A stretch of 8,576 nucleotides of DNA from NCBI GenBank assembly GCA_038226175.1, contig JBBRQP010000109.1:1-8576 (forward strand), written 5' to 3'. This DNA comes from JBBRQP01 sp038226175 (GTDB lineage: Bacteria > Cyanobacteriota > Cyanobacteriia > Gloeobacterales > Anthocerotibacteraceae). Position numbers and translations under genes: made by a program. This document shows positions 1 to 6,404 of the stretch, piece after piece (the stretch's first letter is position 1; each line of letters opens with the position of its first letter). The notes under the pieces were generated by a model that saw nothing but the letters and a program-made list of their open reading frames with translations, was not told the origin of the DNA and did not search any database.

Positions 1-104
1 ATAGCTAGCAGATCTTGTCTTTCTGGTTCAGACAGCTGGACAACGTATTTTTTCTGCACGGGTACCCCTGTGGCTGTATTCGGTATACCCTCATTTTTCC
101 TCAT
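1..104 (-). CDS. IS630-family transposase, N-terminal fragment (runs off left edge)
   Basis: Only the first 34 codons or so are in the window. Reading leftward from an ATG at 104-102, the frame is open to the edge and gives a short lead followed by VQKKYVVQLSEPERQDLLA. A basic KKY(I/V)V start followed by L(S/T)xxERxxL is the usual beginning of the helix-turn-helix region of IS630/Tc1-type transposases in cyanobacteria. The in-frame GTG at 59-57, directly before QKKYVV, is an alternative start that fits shorter family members better. The DDE catalytic domain would lie outside the window, so activity cannot be judged. The call rests on a short pattern match and is moderately secure. Confidence 0.6.
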   Translation of the reverse strand, partial: MRKNEGIPNTATGVPVQKKYVVQLSEPERQDLLA

Positions 105-156
105 TTTTTATTCGTCAACCTACTTGTGGCTGCCTACTAGGCTCTGTAAGGAGCTT
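105..156. mobile_element. probable terminal region of the IS630-type element
   Basis: These 52 bases lie between the transposase start and the stop codon of the exported-protein gene at 157, so one end of the IS should fall here. An 11-base palindrome GCCTACTAGGC (132-142) contains two TA dinucleotides; TA is the IS630 target. On the minus strand GTAGG occurs twice, at 137-133 and again at about 126-122. I cannot fix the exact terminus because the other inverted repeat is outside the window. The element ends at or just before the C-terminus of the neighbouring gene. Confidence 0.35.
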
Positions 157-747
157 TCATGGTTTTATTTTAGGTGTTTTAGCAACTGCAGAATTCTTGA
201 GCACTTCTTTCTCAATATTTGTATCTTCCGTCAGAGGCACCCGAAAAGTCAGATATTGGCGGCTTGCTTCGTTGAGTTGGTAGAGGATTGTCCAGGTTCC
301 CTGGCTCAGGTTGACACCTGATGGAAGCGTGACAGTGTTAGTTCCGAGGATAAGGCATTCGAGGCGACCAGACTCCCCAGCACTTCTGTGGATTGAATTT
401 TCACCCTCGGTATACTCAGCAGCAGTGATCAAACCCTGATCCAAGGCAGACTTTAGGGTGACTCTGCGCTCCGCTCCAGCACCTTGAAGATATGGACATC
501 CATCTGGCCGGAAGAGGACGCTGACCACCGGATGATCAGCCCATTCAGAGATCGGTATAAATAAAATCTGACGACCAGTCTGCGTCGTGTGGGTCACTTT
601 TACCTGCGAACCATCAGTGTCGAGGCGAACATAATCAACACCGATCCCGAGCAGACCACCGCTTACCTGGGCTTTGACACTCTTAGTTTGCGATTGGACT
701 GGCAAGACTATGAGCAGTAGTATCACCATCAATAATATGCGTCGCAC
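157..747 (-). CDS. exported protein of unknown function, paralog of the next upstream gene
   Basis: This gene encodes 196 residues and I do not recognise the family. It starts with GTG at 747-745, preceded by a GGAGA ribosome-binding site about 8 bases upstream. A short basic start and hydrophobic core (residues 3-16) ending in VQSQ form a signal peptide, so the product is probably periplasmic or secreted. The body has two cysteines (C84, C131), a WADHP box at 69-73 shortly before GCP (83-85), and a VTLPSG stretch (139-144). All of these line up with the neighbour at 776-1339 (WFDHP, QCP, VVLPEG), so the two are tandem duplicates. The tail after residue 175 is lysine-rich and ends 52 bases from the IS630-type transposase start. 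It is probably the last gene of a three-gene operon; the spacing to the upstream gene is 28 bases. Confidence 0.75.
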   Translation of the reverse strand: MRRILLMVILLLIVLPVQSQTKSVKAQVSGGLLGIGVDYVRLDTDGSQVKVTHTTQTGRQILFIPISEWADHPVVSVLFRPDGCPYLQGAGAERRVTLKSALDQGLITAAEYTEGENSIHRSAGESGRLECLILGTNTVTLPSGVNLSQGTWTILYQLNEASRQYLTFRVPLTEDTNIEKEVLKNSAVAKTPKIKP

Positions 748-775
748 GATTGGTCTCCAGCAGTATTTTTTCTGT

Positions 776-1339
776 CTATGGCCAAGTTGAGAGTACCCGC
801 ACTGCGAGCTTATCCGCCTTTGGCATCAGCTCAAAAGTTAAAGTCCAGAGCTTATTGACCTGAACAAAATCGAGGGTAATCCGCGCCCCTTTGGCGAAGT
901 CTGTTCCTTCAGGGAGAACGACTGAGTCCACCCCGGAAACAGTACAAGTTGCCAATTGAGGAACTGATAGCTCTGCCAAAAAGTCTCGCTTAGACTGGTC
1001 ATATTGCTCAGCACTAATCGATTTTTGCTTGAAGGCCGTCATCTGAGACTGGAGTTTTTCGAGGGGCAAACGGGTTACTGGGCACTGACGTGGCAATACA
1101 CTTACCTTTGTCGCGGGATGGTCGAACCAGTTACCATCCTGCTGGGAAGTCGGCACAAATTTTAGGGATGCCCCTGTTTTTTCGATGCGAACCCATTGCA
1201 CTTCTCCAGGTCGTTGCACCAGACACAATTTATAAATTTCTGTGTTGCTCTTGCTCTCGGAATCGATCTCTGCGCCCAATAGCGGAAAGGACATACTCAG
1301 CACGACAGACAGTATCAACATCAACAACGTTCTTTTCAT
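776..1339 (-). CDS. exported protein of unknown function, tandem paralog
   Basis: This gene encodes 187 residues with no family I can name. Residues 1-23 (MKRTLLMLIL... ending LLGA) form a signal peptide with likely cleavage after the alanine. The mature part is predicted mostly beta, with three cysteines (C39, C86, C132). The last two match C84 and C131 of the downstream protein, as do the W-x-DHP box (71-75), the I(S/T)AxxY segment around 108-113, and VVLPEG (140-145). The ATG overlaps the stop codon of the upstream gene in an ATGA junction (1336-1339), which implies translational coupling. A pair of conserved cysteines in an exported protein suggests a structural disulfide; that is inference. 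The function is open. Confidence 0.8.
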   Translation of the reverse strand: MKRTLLMLILSVVLSMSFPLLGAEIDSESKSNTEIYKLCLVQRPGEVQWVRIEKTGASLKFVPTSQQDGNWFDHPATKVSVLPRQCPVTRLPLEKLQSQMTAFKQKSISAEQYDQSKRDFLAELSVPQLATCTVSGVDSVVLPEGTDFAKGARITLDFVQVNKLWTLTFELMPKADKLAVRVLSTWP

Positions 1340-1821
1340 GGCTTAGCCTGGGGGTCGGAGGATTGAGATAGCGCACGGGCACAGGCGATCACCGCTTGAT
1401 CCTCGGTCAAAAAGGCATCGGCGTGTAATGGCGAACTCTTGCAGTAGCCAGTCTGAAAAAAAGTTCGATGGCTTGAGTTGTCGAAAAGCGCAAACAATAA
1501 AGAAGGTACATTGGGAGCAAGACTCGGGGCTAGTTTATTGGCGCCGCGCGCCCCCTGTTCGTTGGGGCGGCACTGGCGGGCACGCCACCAGTTCCCTTCC
1601 TGTGCTTCACCTGCGCCCAGATCGATCAGGTACTCGCCTTGGGCGTTCGGTTCCGATTTTGCACGAAACTCCTCACTGCCCTGAACTTTGCGGTCAATAC
1701 AAGCGAGTTGCTCGGTGCTTAATTGCAATGGGGAAACGGGAGGCGTTTGCGCCATGATGCGACTCGGAGCGATTACCAGTCCAGTAAGCATTAGCCAGAA
1801 CACGAATACTCGGATAAACAT
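1336..1821 (-). CDS. small exported cysteine-containing protein, first gene of the operon
   Basis: This gene encodes 161 residues of unknown function. Residues 4-24 are hydrophobic and end in RIMA-QTPP, a reasonable signal peptidase I site, so export is expected. The mature part has four cysteines (C41, C84, C127, C147), enough for two disulfides, and a GNWWRARQC segment at 76-84. The segment is loosely reminiscent of the GNWFDHP box of the next protein, but I cannot claim homology. The C-terminal EDQAVIACARAL is like short cysteine-bearing motifs seen in other cyanobacterial exported proteins, a weak impression only. The ATG at 1821-1819 is preceded by AGG six bases upstream. The stop codon overlaps the next start (ATGA). 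A candidate promoter lies about 30 bases upstream. Confidence 0.75.
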   Translation of the reverse strand: MFIRVFVFWLMLTGLVIAPSRIMAQTPPVSPLQLSTEQLACIDRKVQGSEEFRAKSEPNAQGEYLIDLGAGEAQEGNWWRARQCRPNEQGARGANKLAPSLAPNVPSLLFALFDNSSHRTFFQTGYCKSSPLHADAFLTEDQAVIACARALSQSSDPQAKP

Positions 1822-1850
1822 AACCTAGCTACAACCACTGAAGCCAGTGT

Positions 1851-1878
1851 ATATTAGCGCGCTGATATTTGATGCCAA
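1851..1878 (-). promoter_or_regulatory. candidate sigma-70-type promoter of the exported-protein operon
   Basis: On the minus strand TTGGCA (1878-1873) is followed after 16 bases by TAATAT (1856-1851). The -35 box matches the consensus at five of six positions. The -10 box matches at four of six. Transcription would begin near 1844, leaving a leader of about 23 bases before the ATG at 1821. The position is sensible for the first gene of the operon, but the boxes are read by eye. Confidence 0.4.
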
Positions 1879-1949
1879 AATCATCGACATTGTTTTTGTG
1901 GGGATGTGGAAAAAGGGTGCAGCTACAGGAGCCTTAAGGATTTTCTGAG

Positions 1950-1971
1950 ATGACCCCGAAAATACGGTCAT
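1950..1971. repeat. inverted repeat ATGACC-N10-GGTCAT, possible operator
   Basis: Perfect 6-base arms (1950-1955 and 1966-1971) are separated by 10 bases, giving a centre-to-centre spacing of about 16 bases. It lies just upstream of the AT-rich stretch that could hold the hisZ promoter. The geometry suits a dimeric regulator. It could also fold as a weak hairpin (CCG/CGG inner pairs). No terminator role is likely, because no gene reads into it from the left on the plus strand. Confidence 0.3.
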
Positions 1972-2147
1972 ACGCCTATTTATTTTTCAATATTCTGTAA
2001 AGTAGAATTAGGTTTATGTAAATTTGCTCGTAAATCCCTCCTGAGTTAATCCGCAACACGGCGTAGGACACACCACTCAGCAGCCATTTATGAGGCATGG
2101 GGACAGCTCTTTGGTAGGATCACAAAGCAACCCTCTGGCCTGACCTC

Positions 2148-3557
2148 GTGGTGGATTATTTACCCCAAAGCTATTACCCGCGCCAACGGGTCAAAGAAAA
2201 ATTAGCCCAACACTTTGAAAGCTACGGCTATCAGGGCGTTGAGCTGCCCATTCTCGAAGATGTGACACTGCATTTGCGTAAAACCGGACAGGGCGTGCGG
2301 CGTTGGCTTTATTTGCTACAGGATCGCGCCGGACAAGAATGGTGCTTACGCCCAGAGATTACCGCTTCGGTGGTGCGTTCTCTATTGCCGAGTTTGGGGA
2401 TAGTAGATTTACCCCTGCGGTTGCACTACTGCGGTGCCGTTTTCCGCCAAGGTAGCGAACAGTTAACACAAATTGGCGTTGAATTGCTCGGTCAATCAGG
2501 GGAATTAGCTGAAGCCGAGTGTATTCAGCTGGCTTGGACGGGCTTACGGGAATTAGGTTTGACACAAATTGAGCTGGTTCTCGGGCATATGGAACCTGTA
2601 CTCACCATGGCACAATGGATTACCGACCCGCGTTATCAGGATTTTGTGATCGAGAGTTATAGCAATCTTGGGCGTGAGTTGCCGACGATTGAGGCTCTGA
2701 CGCGCCGCTTGACCGAGTTAGGACTAATTGCCACCGAAGAAACCCTCTCAGCCCGTCAAAAAGAATTAGCACAATTGTTAGCGCAACTTGGCTCTGACCA
2801 AAGCCGTATCCTGCTGACAGGCTTACTCGAAATGCTGCAAGTTGCCACGGAAGGGGCGCGGGATATGGAAGAAATGGTACAACGTCTGGTCGCCAAACTT
2901 GACCGCGAAACCCATCAGTCTGAAGTCCGTCGCTTTATCGAAACTGTCCAGCAATTAGTCACTCTGCAGGGATCAGCCGAGCTTGTACTCTCTAAGTTAG
3001 AACACTTTTTTGCAGAGCATAACTTGCCCTTGACGACCCACGAACGTCTGCGCGACTTGCTCAAATATTTGGCAGCAGCAGGTTTGTCAGCTACTGATAT
3101 TCAGCTTGATTTTGGTTTTGGGCGGACGTTGCAGTACTACAGTGGCCTGATTTTCGAGCTGCGCTATCAGGGTGTGTTGTTGGGTGGCGGCGGACGTTAT
3201 GACGGTTTGCTGCGCAGTCTGGGATCGACGGTAGATTGTCCGATGGTAGGGTTTTCTTATAACCTAGAGGCAATTTCTCAGGTCTTGGCTGAGCAGGAAT
3301 TGACAGCAATTGAGCCGCCTTTGATTTTGTATCCAGTTGACCAATCCCACTACGCGCTGTGTCTGAGTTGGGCGGCTCAGTTACGGGATCTAGGCTTAGC
3401 GGTTTTGGTGCAGCCGCAGTTGGGTGTACCGCTAGCGCCCACTAAAGCGGTTGTTTTTGGTGATCAAATTGCTACCTTTTATCCCAGTGAGGGTACGCCC
3501 TGTGCCCTGCCTCCCCTTGAACTTTTCCCTGTTTTGAAAGAGGCTCTATGTCCCTAA
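2148..3557 (+). CDS. hisZ: ATP phosphoribosyltransferase regulatory subunit (HisRS paralog)
   Basis: HisZ is a catalytically inert paralog of class II histidyl-tRNA synthetase that binds HisG and controls the first step of histidine synthesis in the cytosol. The class II remnants are visible: RPEITASVVRSLL (68-80) and FRQ (99-101) then QIGVELLG (108-115) around motif 2, DFGFGRTLQYYSG (321-333) matching the HisA-type histidine-binding loop, and GGGGRYDGLL (346-355) as motif 3. The synthetase loop with RPxxGRxREF is missing after FRQ, which argues against a true HisRS. At 469 residues it is longer than the roughly 390-400 usual for HisZ. Residues from about 390 look like a degenerate anticodon-binding-type domain. 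It starts at a GTG without a visible Shine-Dalgarno; an in-frame stop at 2115-2117 limits extension. It overlaps hisG by 10 bases. Confidence 0.9.
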   Translation: MVDYLPQSYYPRQRVKEKLAQHFESYGYQGVELPILEDVTLHLRKTGQGVRRWLYLLQDRAGQEWCLRPEITASVVRSLLPSLGIVDLPLRLHYCGAVFRQGSEQLTQIGVELLGQSGELAEAECIQLAWTGLRELGLTQIELVLGHMEPVLTMAQWITDPRYQDFVIESYSNLGRELPTIEALTRRLTELGLIATEETLSARQKELAQLLAQLGSDQSRILLTGLLEMLQVATEGARDMEEMVQRLVAKLDRETHQSEVRRFIETVQQLVTLQGSAELVLSKLEHFFAEHNLPLTTHERLRDLLKYLAAAGLSATDIQLDFGFGRTLQYYSGLIFELRYQGVLLGGGGRYDGLLRSLGSTVDCPMVGFSYNLEAISQVLAEQELTAIEPPLILYPVDQSHYALCLSWAAQLRDLGLAVLVQPQLGVPLAPTKAVVFGDQIATFYPSEGTPCALPPLELFPVLKEALCP

Positions 3558-4501
3558 ATCCCTTGCGTGTAGCCTTACCAAGTAAAGGCACCCTCTACGA
3601 ATCCACGCTCGCCCTGCTCAAAAACTGTGGTCTACCCGTCAGCCAAGCCGCTGAACGCAGCTACGAAGCCAAACTTCCGCGACTTAGCGATACGGATATT
3701 CTCTACCAACGCCCAACGGAGATTCCCCTAAAAGTTGAGGATCAAACCGTTGATCTGGGTATTACAGGCTTAGATTTAGTTGAGGAACGTGCCCCTCAAA
3801 CCAAAGATTTGGTGGTCTTAATTGAAAATCTGGGTTTTGGCAAAGCGGACTTGGTGCTAGCTGTTCCCCAAAACTGGATTGATGTCACCCATGTCCATGA
3901 CCTTGTGGATTTGAGCTTGCGTTGGCGCAAACAAGGCCGTCCCCTGCGCATCGCTACCAAATTTAATCATCTGACCACGCGCTTTCTTGAACAACAGGGC
4001 TTGAGTCATTTTTTATTGGTGCCTTCGGATGGCGCGACCGAAATTGCTCCGAAATTGGGCGGTGCTGACCTGATTGCCGATACCGTCACAACGGGTAACA
4101 CGCTACGGGCCAATGGTTTACGCCCGATCTATCCAGCAATTTTTTCATCCCAGGCTTGTTTGATTGCCCATCGTCAGGTTGCCCAAGAGAAGATGCCGCA
4201 AGTGACCGAACTCGTTGATCGCCTAGAAAGTTATTTGCGCGCGGGTTCTTACTCAATGATTACGGCGACCGCCACGGCACCTTTGACACAAGATGCCATC
4301 ACAATCCTGCACACCCTGGGTCTGAGCCTGCAAGCCGAAGGTAAGCAAATCAATCTCGTCGTCACAGAAAAACAACTCTATCCGGCTGTGACCAAACTGC
4401 GTTTTCTGAGTTGCACCAATATTTCTGTGGTTCCTGTCAAATATTTCTTTACGCCAGAAATCCCAGCCTTAGCTAAACTGCGCGCGGCTTTGAGCGACTA
4501 G
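3548..4501 (+). CDS. hisG: ATP phosphoribosyltransferase, long form with C-terminal regulatory domain
   Basis: HisG condenses ATP with PRPP to phosphoribosyl-ATP, committing carbon to histidine. RVALPSKGTLYESTLALL (7-24) is the N-terminal family signature, DLGITGLDLVEE (69-80) follows, and DLIADTVTTGNTLRANGL (174-191) is the PRPP-binding loop. At 317 residues it exceeds the roughly 210 of short HisG. Residues from about 232 to 317, including MITATATAP and ISVVPVKYFF, correspond to the HisG_C allosteric (ACT-like) domain. The overall style, with YQRP near 53-56, resembles plant-type HisG. It has an AAAGAGG ribosome-binding site and starts inside the end of hisZ, so the two are coupled. Long HisG next to hisZ is unusual, because HisZ normally accompanies short HisG. 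Its TAG shares a CTAG with the facing gene. Confidence 0.93.
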   Translation: MSLNPLRVALPSKGTLYESTLALLKNCGLPVSQAAERSYEAKLPRLSDTDILYQRPTEIPLKVEDQTVDLGITGLDLVEERAPQTKDLVVLIENLGFGKADLVLAVPQNWIDVTHVHDLVDLSLRWRKQGRPLRIATKFNHLTTRFLEQQGLSHFLLVPSDGATEIAPKLGGADLIADTVTTGNTLRANGLRPIYPAIFSSQACLIAHRQVAQEKMPQVTELVDRLESYLRAGSYSMITATATAPLTQDAITILHTLGLSLQAEGKQINLVVTEKQLYPAVTKLRFLSCTNISVVPVKYFFTPEIPALAKLRAALSD

Positions 4502-5547
4502 GGCTGGGGCGTAACCAAACGAGTAGTGGGTATAACCGCTACCTTAGATGACCAAGACTGAGCGACCTGCGTTGAGATATCTTGAATCAGTTTGACAGCG
4601 CGTTGGTCTTCACGGGGGCGTTCAATCATCACAACGAGCAGATAGCGTTTGCCGTTGGGTAGGTCAATCAGTGCTGCATCGCCGATAGAGATGCCAATCG
4701 TGCCAGTTTTATGCGCAATATGAGCTAACGGCTCAACTTTATTCAGACCCATAGGTAAAAAATTACGATTTTTGACCCGAGATAGTAGATCAAACGCGCG
4801 GTCACGATTCCAACTAGAGATGCCCTTACCTTGCTCCAAAAAATTTAATGTTACAGCTAAATCTTTAGGACTGGTCGTATTTTGGCCTTTGATATCTGGT
4901 AACGGGGCGCGCAGAACCGTTTGCTGTAATCCCCACCAACTAAAACAGCCATTTAACCGCTCACGACCGCCTAAACGCGCAATCAGCATTTCGGTTGCCG
5001 TGTTGTCACTTTCGGTAATCATAAAATTAGTCACTTCCCAGAGGCGCAATTTGGTGCCTAGGGGTCGATATTGCAAAAAACCTGACCCTGGCACTTTGAC
5101 CGCTTTGGTCAAGGTCAGAGGCTCATCCCACTGCACAAGCCCACGCTCAATGTCTTGTAACAGGGCGAGTAAAATCGGCAATTTGATCGTGCTAGCGGAG
5201 GAAAACGTAGCTTGATCTTGGCTGGTGATATACAAACCTTTTTGTAACTCTAAGGCAAAGATGCCAGTACGTAAATTAGGTTGATTACTAAGCTGCTCTA
5301 ATCGTTTCGTTAACACTGTGTCTGCTGTCTTTAAGGCTAACGGTTCAGATTCAGCTCGCTCACTTGGAGGTCCAAAGACTGTTTGCGGCACCAACTGGGG
5401 TTGCCAAAGCCACCAAGCTAAGGCAAGGATACTCAGCACCGATCCCACCACAAAAAAACGTAAACGGGTCAATGAGCGTTGAGAGCGGCGGCGCTTTCCC
5501 CCAGGTAGACTCCGCAGGGGAGCAATCGTGGCGCGTTTTTTTTGCAT
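4498..5547 (-). CDS. membrane-anchored serine hydrolase of the class A beta-lactamase/PBP fold
   Basis: This gene encodes 349 residues. A basic cytoplasmic start (1-30) precedes one membrane segment at about 31-48, so the catalytic domain should face the periplasm. The penicillin-recognising motifs are present in order: S119-T-I-K122 (nucleophile), S180-D-N182, and K280-T-G282. The Ω-loop region (about 205-232, through LPDIKGQNTTSPKDL) has no ExxxN, so the deacylating glutamate of true class A beta-lactamases is absent. I infer a cell-wall peptidase or related hydrolase rather than a drug-hydrolysing enzyme; many cyanobacterial homologs annotated as beta-lactamase-like have this form. The stop codon overlaps that of hisG. 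A candidate promoter lies directly upstream, so it may be transcribed apart from the GNAT gene 87 bases away. Confidence 0.85.
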   Translation of the reverse strand: MQKKRATIAPLRSLPGGKRRRSQRSLTRLRFFVVGSVLSILALAWWLWQPQLVPQTVFGPPSERAESEPLALKTADTVLTKRLEQLSNQPNLRTGIFALELQKGLYITSQDQATFSSASTIKLPILLALLQDIERGLVQWDEPLTLTKAVKVPGSGFLQYRPLGTKLRLWEVTNFMITESDNTATEMLIARLGGRERLNGCFSWWGLQQTVLRAPLPDIKGQNTTSPKDLAVTLNFLEQGKGISSWNRDRAFDLLSRVKNRNFLPMGLNKVEPLAHIAHKTGTIGISIGDAALIDLPNGKRYLLVVMIERPREDQRAVKLIQDISTQVAQSWSSKVAVIPTTRLVTPQP

Positions 5548-5554
5548 AAGAGCA

Positions 5555-5583
5555 ACTGTAAAAATTTGTTGTCCCTAGGTCAA
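5555..5583 (-). promoter_or_regulatory. candidate promoter for the serine hydrolase gene
   Basis: On the minus strand TTGACC (5583-5578) and TACAGT (5560-5555) are separated by 17 bases, a good sigma-70 layout. The -10 box ends only seven bases before the ATG at 5547, so the transcript would start at or within one or two bases of the start codon. That implies a leaderless message, and no Shine-Dalgarno is visible there. A second, weaker box may lie farther up in the AT-rich stretch around 5600-5625. Confidence 0.4.
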
Positions 5584-5634
5584 GCCCTAAACCCTATATT
5601 TAGTTTTTTATCGCTAATTTTTGCCAAAAATCTT

Positions 5635-6384
5635 TTATTTTTCATGCAAAAAGCAAACTGTCTCCTGGATCTGACCCAAATAGCGAAATCCGGCTCGGTT
5701 ATAAATACGTTCGGCATTAGCGCGGATCACTTCAAGAAATAATGGTTTTGCGGTTAATTGCTGAACATAGGTCACCATGGCTGTGGCTAAACCACGCCGT
5801 TGATAATCCGGCAAGGTCGCCACATCAATAATAAATCCAGCCAGCGGAAACTCCATATAAGCAATGCAGGCCACAGGTTCCCCTTGCCAATAGGCCAAAA
5901 AATAATGCACCTGCGAGGAAGCTAATTCATAACCCACATACCGATCAATCCACGCTACTTGGTAACTATTAGCCTTAGCAATAATATAGGCTAGGGTTTC
6001 TTGATCGCTTGCTGTGGCTGGTCTAATCAAGATATCTGAGTCTTGGGCTACAGGCATAGTGCCATCCCAAAAGAGCACCCGTTTGATAAAAGGTGTACAC
6101 CAAAAGCCATAATTTTCCAGCCAACTTACCAAGTCATGCGGTTCGGTCAAGCTATTTACACGAACCCGAGGTAATAATCCTTGTGCGCGATAGAAGTCAA
6201 TAATTTCACGAATGGTTGCAGCCGGGTCAGTGGTACAAATACTGTGCGCACTATTGGCGTCATAGTGCTGCGCGTTAGTCGGATTAAAATAAGCTAATCC
6301 CCAAGAAAAAGTTTTGACCTGACAACATACTGCGGTACAGGCCATCTCCATGTCGATAATTTGCTTTAGGGTCGCTGAGTCCAT
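5635..6384 (-). CDS. GNAT-family N-acetyltransferase with extra N-terminal domain
   Basis: This gene encodes 249 residues in two parts. The C-terminal half (about 118-245) is a GNAT domain: VATLPDYQRRGLATAM (188-203) is motif A with the Q/R-x-x-G-x-A acetyl-CoA pyrophosphate loop, and NAERIYNRAGFRYLG (223-237) is the usual tail. The N-terminal half (1-115) is not catalytic in appearance, but with WLENYGF (88-94) resembles the degenerate first domain of tandem GNATs. It is unusually rich in cysteine near the start (C16, C20, C21, C50). The substrate cannot be told from sequence. It starts 20 bases after apt, with AGGA about 10 bases before the ATG and a CTAAATTTAG palindrome (6395-6404) in between, and probably shares the apt transcript. 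Confidence 0.85.
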   Translation of the reverse strand: MDSATLKQIIDMEMACTAVCCQVKTFSWGLAYFNPTNAQHYDANSAHSICTTDPAATIREIIDFYRAQGLLPRVRVNSLTEPHDLVSWLENYGFWCTPFIKRVLFWDGTMPVAQDSDILIRPATASDQETLAYIIAKANSYQVAWIDRYVGYELASSQVHYFLAYWQGEPVACIAYMEFPLAGFIIDVATLPDYQRRGLATAMVTYVQQLTAKPLFLEVIRANAERIYNRAGFRYLGQIQETVCFLHEK

Positions 6385-6404
6385 AGCTGAAGTCCTAAAT
6401 TTAG

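Larger units (their letters stand above)
1822..2147. other. divergent intergenic region between exported-protein operon and hisZ
   Basis: I see no gene in these 326 bases. The left third carries the candidate promoter for the minus-strand operon. The middle (about 1975-2035) is AT-rich and holds TAGAAT at 2003-2008, a possible -10 for hisZ, though I find no good -35 before it; this would give a leader of about 135 bases. A dyad lies at 1950-1971 and a CCTTAAGG palindrome at 1932-1939. A 17-codon reading frame at 2090-2143 ends four bases before the hisZ start, but it has a single histidine and no clear ribosome-binding site. I found no tRNA-like or riboswitch-like pattern. Confidence 0.6.

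Noticed and set aside
1090..1757. Plus-strand open frames of 93, 109 and 68 codons antisense to the exported-protein genes
   Set aside because: They lie opposite well-supported genes with signal peptides and coupled starts, have no ribosome-binding sites, and their products look like shadow translations rich in Arg, Ser and Pro.
2090..2143. A 17-codon reading frame ending four bases before hisZ, considered as a histidine leader peptide for attenuation
   Set aside because: It has only one histidine codon, no histidine run, no clear ribosome-binding site, and no terminator/antiterminator pair follows.
2148..3557. Calling this gene a functional histidyl-tRNA synthetase (hisS)
   Set aside because: The motif 2 loop with RPxxGRxREF is missing and the gene is coupled to hisG, which fits HisZ.
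4772..5215. A 147-codon plus-strand frame inside the serine hydrolase gene
   Set aside because: The minus strand encodes intact SxxK, SDN and KTG motifs across the same bases; the plus frame has no recognisable domain.
5590..5634. AT-rich hairpin TTTTT-GGC-AAAAA after the GNAT gene, considered as a terminator
   Set aside because: The stem is only A-T pairs and would be too weak to act as an intrinsic terminator; there is no following U run on the minus strand.
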